A stretch of 8,012 bases of DNA from Bacteroidales bacterium (GTDB taxonomy: Bacteria; Bacteroidota; Bacteroidia; Bacteroidales; UBA932), in contig JAFXPV010000005.1 of assembly GCA_017527625.1 (NCBI GenBank), forward strand, positions 1-8,012. The letters run 5' to 3'. This document shows, piece by piece, positions 1-8,012 of the stretch. Both the position numbers and the translations under genes were made by a program. The notes beneath the pieces are model-generated. The model was not told where the DNA came from. It was given only the letters and a program-made list of their open reading frames with translations, and did no database searches. The first letter of the stretch is position 1, and every line of letters starts with the position of its first letter.

Positions 1-1
1 C

Positions 2-922
2 GACATCCTCTTCGACGAGAGCCAGGTGGAGCAGGGCCGCAACTTCTGCAACAAGATATGGAACGCCTACCGCCTCGTGAAAGGCTGGCAGGTGGCCGAC
101 ACAGCTCAGAACAAGGCCTCAAAGGTGGCCGTCGACTGGTTCGGCAGCCATCTGTCAAAGACCATCGAGGCCTACGAAGACCATTTCAGCAAGTTCCGCA
201 TCTCCGATGCAGCAATGGCTGTCTACAAGCTGTTCTGGGATGATTTCTGCGCCTGGTACCTCGAACTCGTGAAGCCCGCCTTCGGGCAGCCGATCGACCG
301 TGCCACCTACGACGCTACCATCGCTTTCTTCGATTCGCTGCTCAAGCTCCTGCATCCGTTTATGCCGTTCATCACCGAAGAGTTGTGGCAGAACATCGCC
401 CAGCGCGGCGAGGGCGAGACCATAATGCTTCAGGATATGCCGAAGGCAGGCGTGAGCGACGACAAGCTCATCGCCGACTTCGACGCGGCCTGCAAGGTGG
501 TGATGGAGCTGCGCGCCCTGCGTCAGGGCAAGGGCATCTCACCCAAGGAGGCCCTCAGCCTCAAGGTGAAGGGCGACTTCAGCGAGGCTATGTATCCCGT
601 GGTGGAGAAGATGGCCAACGTGAGCTCCACAGCGACTGCAGCAAGCTTCGAGAACGAAGGCAGCGGCCAGAGCTTTATGGTCGGCACCCTCGAGTTCTTC
701 GTGCCGCTGGAAGGTATGATCGACAAGGAAGGGGAGAAGGCCAAGATCGAAGCTGAGATAGCCCGTTACGAAGGCTTCCTGAAAGGCGTGAACGCAAAGC
801 TCGGCAACGAGAAGTTCGTGGCCAACGCTCCCGCCCAGGTAGTCGAGACCGAGCGCAAGAAGCTCGCTGACGCCACCGCCAAGATAGCGGCCCTCAAAGC
901 AAGACTCAACGAATTATCATAA
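2..922 (+). CDS. valS: Valyl-tRNA synthetase, C-terminal part (5' end outside window)
   Basis: This is the last 306 residues of a class I valyl-tRNA synthetase, which charges tRNA-Val in the cytoplasm. The frame is open from base 2, so the gene is cut by the window edge; the GTG at 26 is an internal Val codon, not a start. The first visible residues ([19 protein letters not shown]) match the stretch that follows the KMSKS loop, so the catalytic domain lies upstream. The middle is the helical anticodon-binding domain, including [15 protein letters not shown]. The last 70 or so residues form the tRNA-binding coiled-coil arm typical of ValRS, with the hallmark pattern [20 protein letters not shown] followed by heptad-like Ala/Leu/Lys repeats. 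The related IleRS and LeuRS lack this arm ending, so the assignment is firm. The gene ends in TAA, 19 bases before tatA. Confidence 0.96.
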   Translation, partial: DILFDESQVEQGRNFCNKIWNAYRLVKGWQVADTAQNKASKVAVDWFGSHLSKTIEAYEDHFSKFRISDAAMAVYKLFWDDFCAWYLELVKPAFGQPIDRATYDATIAFFDSLLKLLHPFMPFITEELWQNIAQRGEGETIMLQDMPKAGVSDDKLIADFDAACKVVMELRALRQGKGISPKEALSLKVKGDFSEAMYPVVEKMANVSSTATAASFENEGSGQSFMVGTLEFFVPLEGMIDKEGEKAKIEAEIARYEGFLKGVNAKLGNEKFVANAPAQVVETERKKLADATAKIAALKARLNELS

Positions 923-941
923 ACATCTAATACTTACAGAT

Positions 942-1157
942 ATGCTTACACTGTTCTTTATCCCCCTGACCCTGGGTACCTGGGAAATAGTAGCCATCGT
1001 CCTTGTAGTCCTTCTGCTCTTCGGAGGCAAGAAGATTCCCGAGCTGATGCGCGGCCTCGGAAAAGGTGTCAAGGAATTCAAAGGCGGAATGAAAGAAGCC
1101 GAGAAAGAATTCGACGACATCAAGAAGGATGTAATGTCTGAAGATACTAAAAAATAG
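942..1157 (+). CDS. tatA: Sec-independent (Tat) translocase pore subunit TatA
   Basis: A 71-residue TatA/E-type protein, which oligomerises in the inner membrane to make the passage for folded Tat substrates. One hydrophobic N-terminal helix (about residues 2-26, ending LLLFGG) is followed by the diagnostic [16 protein letters not shown] hinge. Next comes a lysine/glutamate-rich amphipathic helix (about 35-65) that lies on the cytoplasmic membrane face. The length and the lack of a long C-terminal tail fit TatA rather than TatB. The ATG at 942 places the helix right at the N terminus, as in the family. No Shine-Dalgarno sequence precedes it, which is usual in Bacteroidota. tatC starts 6 bases after the TAG stop. 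No separate tatB is visible, so this TatA probably serves both roles, as in other TatAC systems (inferred). Confidence 0.95.
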   Translation: MLTLFFIPLTLGTWEIVAIVLVVLLLFGGKKIPELMRGLGKGVKEFKGGMKEAEKEFDDIKKDVMSEDTKK

Positions 1158-1163
1158 CGAGTA

Positions 1164-2044
1164 ATGGCAGATGTAAAGATGTCCTTCTGGGACCATCTTG
1201 ACGAGCTGCGGAAAGTACTGTTCAGGATAGTGGGAGTGCTGCTGGTTCTGACCGTGGCGGCATTCTTCTTCAAGGAGCCGATGTTCAACGTCATCTTCGG
1301 CCCCTTGAACTCCGATTTCATCCTGTACAGGGGTTTCGACAAGCTGCTCGGCCTGGTGGGTTTGAAGGGTGTGGACAATTTCGACATCAAAGTGATGAAC
1401 ATCGAAATGTCCGCGCAGTTCTTTACACATCTGAAAGTCTCGTTCTTCGTGGCTCTGATAGTCGGAATGCCTTTCTTCTTCTACCAGCTGTGGACCTTCA
1501 TAAGGCCGGCGCTCTACCCCAAGGAGAAAAGGGCCATCAGAGGCACTTTCGGTTTCGCGGGCATCCTGTTCTATCTGGGCCTTGCCTGCGGCTATTTCCT
1601 GGTGCTGCCGCTGACGGTCAAGTTCCTGGGAACTTACCAGGTGTCGCCCGACATCCCCAACGAGATCTCCCTGACCTCGTACATCGGGATGTTCCTGGGT
1701 CTGATACTCGTGATGGGAATAGTCTTCGAGATGCCCATCCTGGCTGCGCTGCTCTCCCGCATAGGGCTCATCTCGAAGGAACTGCTCAAGAAATACAGGC
1801 GTCACGCAATCGTCATCCTGGTCATCCTTGCCGCCATCATCACACCGAGCGGCGACGCCTTCACAATGATGATAGTCGCCATCCCGCTCTACCTGCTGTA
1901 TGAATTCAGCATTATGGTCTGCCGCAGCGAGAAGGACCAGAACAAAGAGAAGGATGACGACGATTATGAGGACTACGAGGAGATGGACGAAGACGAAAGC
2001 GACGTCGACGACCATACTCTGATCGAAGCCGGGGAGGCCGGCGA

Positions 2045-2048
<4 letters not shown>
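1164..2048 (+). CDS. tatC: Twin-arginine translocase receptor subunit TatC, with long acidic tail
   Basis: A 294-residue TatC, the polytopic inner-membrane protein that recognises twin-arginine signal peptides and recruits TatA. The N-terminal cytoplasmic motif FWDHLDELR (residues 8-16) is present. Six hydrophobic segments fall at about 17-37, 90-113, 128-150, 173-199, 213-227 and 232-250. Conserved acidic positions appear as E14, E121 (ALYPKEKR), E189 (FEMP) and D231 (TPSGDAF), matching by motif E15, E103, E170 and D211 of E. coli TatC. The first periplasmic loop (about 38-89) is long. Residues 255-294 form a hydrophilic tail in which 21 of 40 residues are Asp or Glu; it should face the cytoplasm. 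The core family is about 240-260 residues, so the tail accounts for the extra length. The stop overlaps the next start as ATGA. The function is firm; the role of the tail is unknown. Confidence 0.96.
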
Positions 2049-3969
<1,921 letters not shown>

Positions 3970-3970
<1 letters not shown>

Positions 3971-4707
3971 TGGAAAATACGACCCACTACATCTACGGTA
4001 TGCGCGCAGTGACTGAGGCCGTGCGCAGCGGACGCAAATTCGAGAAAGTGCTTTTCAAGCAGGGTATGGAGGGCGCTCAGTACCGTGAGCTGCTCGACGC
4101 CCTTATGCAGAACGACATCCCGTTCCAGTTCGTTCCGTTCCAGAAACTCAACAGCCTCGTGAAAGGCGCCCACCAGGGTGTCGTGGCGTATATCAGCCAG
4201 ATAGACTACGTGCCTTACGAGGAGATGATAGAGCTGGCGATGAGCCGCAAGGAGGCGCCACTGTTCCTGCTGCTCGACGGAGTGAGCGACGTGCGCAACT
4301 TCGGGGCCATAGCCCGCACGGCGGAGTGCGCGGGAGTGGACGGCATCATACTGCCCGCGAAGGGCGGCGCCGCCATCAACGCCGACGCCGTCAAGACTTC
4401 CGCCGGAGCCCTGCTGAGGGTGCCGACGGCCAAGGTGACCAACCTCAAGCTCCCACTCTACTATCTGCTGGAATCCGGCTTCCAGGTAGTCGCAGCCACC
4501 GAGAAGGCCGAGACCTCCCTCTACGACGTGAAATTCCGCAAGCCCACCGCCATAGTGATGGGTTCCGAGCAGAAGGGCATCAGCCCCGCAGTGCTCGACC
4601 TGTGCACCGCCGAGGCCCGTATCCCTATGATGGGAGAGATCGGCAGCCTGAACGTGTCGGTCGCAGCAGCCATCGTCCTCTATGAAGCAGTAAGGCAGAG
4701 ACAATGA
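3970..4707 (+). CDS. rlmB: TrmH/SpoU-family 23S rRNA 2'-O-methyltransferase, RlmB-like
   Basis: A 245-residue SPOUT-class methyltransferase. In E. coli RlmB (243 residues) methylates the 2'-OH of G2251 in the 23S rRNA P loop using S-adenosylmethionine. Residues 1-75 form the L30e-like RNA-binding domain that starts with the typical YIYGMRAVTEAV. The three SpoU motifs follow: motif 1 DVRNFGAIARTAE (N110, R116), motif 2 MGSEQKGIS (E200) and motif 3 IPMMGEIGSLNVSVAAA (S226, N228). These make the trefoil knot that binds the cofactor. The ATG at 3970 is chosen because it overlaps the preceding stop as TAATG and puts the family N terminus at residue 1; an in-frame GTG at 3949 would add seven unconserved residues inside the previous gene. 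The stop overlaps polA as ATGA. Family assignment is firm; the exact target nucleotide is inferred from homology, since tRNA-modifying relatives exist. Confidence 0.92.
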
Positions 4708-7340
4708 ACAAGTTCTTCATCATAGACGGCCACGCCCTGATCTTCAGGATGTTCTATGCCTTCTTCCGCAGGCCTATGGTCAATTCGAAGGGGGAGGATA
4801 CTTCCATTCTCTTCGGCTTCACCAAATACCTGCTCGAGGTGCTCTCCAAGGAGCATCCCACCCACGTGGCGATATGCTTCGACGCCCACGCCAAGACGTT
4901 CCGCCACGAGGCCTACCCCGAGTACAAAGCCAACCGCACGGCCGCTCCGCAGCTCGTGATCGATTCCGTGGAGCCGCTGACGGAGATCGCCGGCGCCCTG
5001 GGCATCCCGGTAGTGATGAAGGAGGGCTACGAGGCCGACGACGTGATATGCTCCCTCGCCGCCCGTTTCGCAGGCAGCCAGACCGACGTGTATATGGTGA
5101 CTCCCGACAAGGACTTCGGGCAGGCCATCGACGACCACATATTCCAGTACAAGCCCGGCAAGGGCGGAGCCGACAACGAGGTGGTGGACAAAGCCGCCAT
5201 CTGCGCCCAGTACGGCATCTCCAGCCCGCTGCAGGTCATAGACATCCTCACCCTCTGGGGCGACGCATCCGACAACGTGCCGGGAGTGAAGGGGGTAGGC
5301 GAGAAGGGAGCCCAGAAGCTCGTAAGCGAATGGGGCAGCGTAGAGAACATCTATGCAAACCTGGGCAGCCTGTCCGCCAAGATGCAGGAGAACTTCCGCG
5401 AATCGGAAAGCCACATCGCCCTGAGCAAGTTCCTCATCACGATAAAGAAAGACGTGCCGCTGGACTACAGCGAGGACGACTTCATAAACAAGGCCTGCTA
5501 CAACGCCGCTGTAGCCGCGCTTTTCGCCCGCCACGAGATGAATTCCCTGCGCAGGCTGCTGCCCGACGCTCCGGAGCCTTTACCGGAAGCCCCTGCAGCC
5601 GCCCAGGCCAAGTCAATGGAAGTCAGTGAAGTGAGCTTCGGCGAGATACGCCGTCTGGCGGCGGAGAAGTCAGAAATCGCAGTCGCCGGCGACGACGGAT
5701 TCATATTCGCATCCGGGACCGCATTCTGCCGCTGCGCCAAAGACGACCCTGAGGCCCTGGCCCTGCTCTGCGACGCTTCCGTGGCCAAGGCCGGCTATAA
5801 CCTGAAAGCCCTGATGAGACAGCTGCTGAGGCAAGGCGCAACGCTTGCCGGCGACCTCTATGACATAGAGATAATGCATTATCTCATCAATCCCGAGCGT
5901 TCCCACAAGCTGGATATGCTCACCAAGGGCTATCTCGACCTGTCGCTGGAAAAACCAGTAGAGGCTGACTCGGCGGTGCAGGGCGACCTGTTCGCTGCCG
6001 CTGCTGCCCAGGCGGGGGACGACGAGGACAGGCTGGCTGTCGCAAGGCAGACCGCCGCCTGCAGCCTGCTCAAGCCGGTGCTCTGCGACGAACTTAGCAG
6101 CCAGGGTCTGACGGCGCTGTACACCGACATAGAGATGCATCTGATGGAGGTGCTTGCCAGTATGGAGCACGAAGGCGTCAAGGTCGACACCGCAGCCCTG
6201 GTGGATTACGGCCGTGAGCTCAACACGCAGATGCTGAAGGTGGAGGAAGAAGCCCGCGAACTCGCTGGGGAACCTGACCTGAACCTTTCAAGCCCCCGCC
6301 AGATCGGCGTCGTGCTCTACGAAAAGCTGCATCTCGACGACAAGGCGAAAAAGAACGTCCGCGACAACTATCCCACCGACGAGGAGACGCTGCAGGCCCT
6401 GTCCCACAAACATCCTGTGATAGACAAGATATTGGAATTCAGGGGACTGAAGAAGCTCATCTCGACTTATATAGAGCCTTTGCAGCAGCTCACAGACCCT
6501 GCGGACGGCAAGATACACACCACTTTCACCCAGGCTCTCACGGCCACCGGCCGCCTGAGCTCCCTCAAGCCCAACCTGCAGAACATTCCCGTCCGCACGG
6601 CGCAGGGACAGCAGATCCGCAAGGCCTTCGTGCCTTCGAAAGAGGGAGGATACATAGTTTCTGCGGACTATTCCCAGATAGAGCTGCGCATAATGGCCCA
6701 CCTGAGCGGAGACGAAGGGATGATCGAGGATTTCCGCAGCGGACACGACATCCACGCCGCCACTGCAGCCAAGATATATAAGGTGCCGGTGGAAGAGGTG
6801 ACTCGCGAGCAGCGCAGCCACGCAAAGACCGCCAACTTCGGAATCATCTACGGCATATCGGCCTTCGGCCTTTCACAGAGGCTGGGCATCAGCCGCAGCG
6901 AGTCGAAGCAGCTCATCGACCAGTATTTCGAGAACTACAAGGGAGTGAGGGCATACATCGACCGTGCGGTGGAGGAATGCCGCCGCAACGGCTATGTCGA
7001 GACAGTGTTCCACCGCAAGCGCTTCCTGCCCGACATCAACGCCCGCAACTTCAATATGCGCCAGTTCGCCGAGCGGAACGCAGTCAACGCTCCCATCCAG
7101 GGCAGCGCGGCGGACATCATCAAGCTGGCGATGGTCAGCGTATGGCGCAGGATGAAGCAGGAGGGACTCAAGAGCCGTATGGTCCTGCAGGTCCACGACG
7201 AGCTTGTCTTCGACGTCGTGCCCGAGGAACTGGACAGGGTGATGGAGATCGCAAAGCAGCAGATGGAGAGCGTCTGCCAGCTGCGCGTGGCGCTGATCGC
7301 AGAATGCGGCAGCGGCAAAAACTGGCTGGAGGCCCACTAA
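4704..7340 (+). CDS. polA: DNA polymerase I with degenerate proofreading domain
   Basis: An 878-residue family A DNA polymerase for Okazaki-fragment maturation and excision repair. The N-terminal 5'-3' flap exonuclease (about 1-285) keeps its metal ligands: D8, D60, E110/D112/D113, D135/D137 (TPDKD) and D187/D190 (GDASDN). A Pro/Ala-rich linker (about 290-306) follows. The 3'-5' exonuclease region (about 307-460) is short and lacks its catalytic residues: no DxE in Exo I (around 326-332), NLKAL in place of NLKYD in Exo II (366-370), and no Tyr/Asp pair in Exo III (around 446-450). The polymerase domain is intact: motif A DYSQIELR (D655), motif B R704-K708-F712-Y716 (NFGIIYG) and motif C HDE (831-833). 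F712 is the dideoxynucleotide-discriminating Phe, as in E. coli and Taq. Full-length proofreading Bacteroidales enzymes run about 930-950 residues as I recall, so the deficit fits the eroded domain. The start overlaps the rlmB stop (ATGA). Confidence 0.97.
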   Translation: MNKFFIIDGHALIFRMFYAFFRRPMVNSKGEDTSILFGFTKYLLEVLSKEHPTHVAICFDAHAKTFRHEAYPEYKANRTAAPQLVIDSVEPLTEIAGALGIPVVMKEGYEADDVICSLAARFAGSQTDVYMVTPDKDFGQAIDDHIFQYKPGKGGADNEVVDKAAICAQYGISSPLQVIDILTLWGDASDNVPGVKGVGEKGAQKLVSEWGSVENIYANLGSLSAKMQENFRESESHIALSKFLITIKKDVPLDYSEDDFINKACYNAAVAALFARHEMNSLRRLLPDAPEPLPEAPAAAQAKSMEVSEVSFGEIRRLAAEKSEIAVAGDDGFIFASGTAFCRCAKDDPEALALLCDASVAKAGYNLKALMRQLLRQGATLAGDLYDIEIMHYLINPERSHKLDMLTKGYLDLSLEKPVEADSAVQGDLFAAAAAQAGDDEDRLAVARQTAACSLLKPVLCDELSSQGLTALYTDIEMHLMEVLASMEHEGVKVDTAALVDYGRELNTQMLKVEEEARELAGEPDLNLSSPRQIGVVLYEKLHLDDKAKKNVRDNYPTDEETLQALSHKHPVIDKILEFRGLKKLISTYIEPLQQLTDPADGKIHTTFTQALTATGRLSSLKPNLQNIPVRTAQGQQIRKAFVPSKEGGYIVSADYSQIELRIMAHLSGDEGMIEDFRSGHDIHAATAAKIYKVPVEEVTREQRSHAKTANFGIIYGISAFGLSQRLGISRSESKQLIDQYFENYKGVRAYIDRAVEECRRNGYVETVFHRKRFLPDINARNFNMRQFAERNAVNAPIQGSAADIIKLAMVSVWRRMKQEGLKSRMVLQVHDELVFDVVPEELDRVMEIAKQQMESVCQLRVALIAECGSGKNWLEAH

Positions 7341-7344
7341 GGAT

Positions 7345-7968
7345 ATGGAAGAGATACTGAGATATTTCCCGTCGCTGAGCGAACGGCAGATCGAGAGGTT
7401 CACCGCGCTCAAGGCGCTCTACGACGAGTGGAACGCCCGCATAAACGTCATCTCCCGCAAGGATATGGACAACTTTTACGAGCACCACGTGCTGCACTCG
7501 CTGGCCCTGGCGTTGCCGATGAAAGGTATGGTGGTGCCCGGCGACCGCATCCTCGACCTTGGCACCGGCGGCGGCTTTCCCGGCATTCCGCTGGCCATAT
7601 TTTTCGAGCAGTGCGACTTCCTGCTCTGCGACTCCGTAGGCAAGAAGACCAAGGTGGCGTCGCAGGTCGCCGAGGCGCTCGGGCTGCAGAATGTCAGGGT
7701 GGTCAACGACCGGGCCGAGAATCTGCCGGGCAGCTTCGACTACGTAGTTTCACGCGCAGTGACTTCGCTCGACAAGATGCTGCCCTGGATCAAGGGCCGT
7801 TACGACAAAGGAGTGCTCTATCTCAAGGGCGGAGACCTGGACGAGGAGATCGACCGCTGCATTTCGCGCCGGATGTTCGATGCGCGCAAGCTATCGGTCA
7901 TAGATATCAGCGATTTCTACGGCGGAGAATGGTTCGTGGAAAAAAAGATTGTTATAATAAAAAGATAA
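7345..7968 (+). CDS. rsmG: 16S rRNA (guanine-N7) methyltransferase RsmG
   Basis: A 207-residue class I SAM-dependent methyltransferase of the RsmG (GidB) family. In E. coli it makes m7G at position 527 of 16S rRNA; its loss gives low-level streptomycin resistance. The N-terminal helical part carries the family sequence YDEWNARINVISRKD. The Rossmann core shows the SAM loop ILDLGTGGGFPG (D71, G73-G80), the ribose-binding acidic position in DSVGKKTKV (D96), RAENL (123-127) and the catalytic-side VVSRAV (134-139). Length is normal for the family. The ATG lies 4 bases after the polA stop; an AAGGA just before it is too close to the start to be a good ribosome site. In many bacteria the gene sits beside mnmG, whereas here it closes a run of mainly translation and DNA-repair genes. 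The last codons and the following bases turn abruptly AT-rich, marking the end of the gene cluster. Confidence 0.96.
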   Translation: MEEILRYFPSLSERQIERFTALKALYDEWNARINVISRKDMDNFYEHHVLHSLALALPMKGMVVPGDRILDLGTGGGFPGIPLAIFFEQCDFLLCDSVGKKTKVASQVAEALGLQNVRVVNDRAENLPGSFDYVVSRAVTSLDKMLPWIKGRYDKGVLYLKGGDLDEEIDRCISRRMFDARKLSVIDISDFYGGEWFVEKKIVIIKR

Positions 7969-7969
7969 A

Positions 7970-8001
7970 TTTGTATATTTCAAAGAGACTGTTTACTTTT
8001 G
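7970..8001 (+). promoter_or_regulatory. Bacteroidota-type sigma-70 promoter for a gene beyond the right edge
   Basis: TTTG at 7970-7973 (-33 box) is followed after exactly 20 bases by TACTTTTG at 7994-8001, which fits the Bacteroidota -7 consensus TAnnTTTG; a C follows, as often seen. Published consensus spacing is about 19-21 bases. The region is AT-rich in contrast to the coding DNA around it. Transcription would start a few bases right of 8001, near or just past the window edge, so the controlled gene is not visible. A second TAnnTTTG match (TAAATTTG, 7966-7973) has no -33 box at the right distance. Confidence 0.75.
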
Positions 8002-8012
8002 CACTCCCAAAA

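Noticed and set aside
923..941. Promoter or terminator between valS and tatA
   Set aside because: The 19-base gap has no TAnnTTTG box, no -33 element at the right distance and no hairpin with a T run.
4874..5629. 251-codon + strand frame inside polA
   Set aside because: It is the second frame of the 5' nuclease domain and reads as Arg/Gly/Pro/Gln-rich sequence with no domain; polA motifs occupy the other frame continuously.
7966..7973. TAAATTTG as an alternative -7 box
   Set aside because: It matches TAnnTTTG, but the bases about 20 upstream are an A run with no TTTG or TTG, and it overlaps the rsmG stop codon.

Overview
The window reads as an ordinary chromosomal housekeeping segment of a GC-rich member of the Bacteroidota, most likely order Bacteroidales. 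The clues are a Bacteroidota-type promoter (TTTG, 20 bases, TAnnTTTG) at the right edge, the near absence of Shine-Dalgarno sequences, a two-component TatA/TatC system without TatB, and an ABC-F protein with the FSQGW variant signature. GC content looks close to 60 % by eye, higher than typical Bacteroides. A high-GC gut lineage such as Alistipes or Cryptobacteroides would fit, but the genus cannot be fixed from this sequence.

All seven protein genes lie on the + strand and are packed almost without gaps: valS (3' part only), tatA, tatC, an ABC-F ATPase, rlmB, polA and rsmG. The spacings in order are 19 and 6 bases, then a 4-base overlap (ATGA), a 1-base overlap (TAATG), a 4-base overlap (ATGA), and 4 bases. 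No terminator or convincing internal promoter is visible, so this looks like one transcription unit that started upstream of the window. After rsmG comes a short AT-rich stretch with a well-formed promoter firing rightwards into a gene outside the window. There are no RNA genes, mobile elements, CRISPR arrays or long repeats.

The genes combine translation (valyl-tRNA synthetase, ribosome-linked ABC-F ATPase, 23S and 16S rRNA methyltransferases), export of folded proteins (TatA, TatC) and DNA repair/replication (DNA polymerase I). They are linked by compact gene order rather than by one pathway.

The most striking signal is not a gene. The tetranucleotide CATG does not occur once in 8,012 bases on either strand. 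About 108 ATG trinucleotides are present and none is preceded by C, although C is a dominant base, especially at third codon positions. Codons ending in T are used instead before Met codons. This points to strong selection against a palindromic site, as expected from restriction pressure by an NlaIII-like specificity. Two protein-level points also stand out: polA has lost the catalytic residues of its 3'-5' proofreading exonuclease, and TatC carries a 40-residue, very acidic C-terminal tail.
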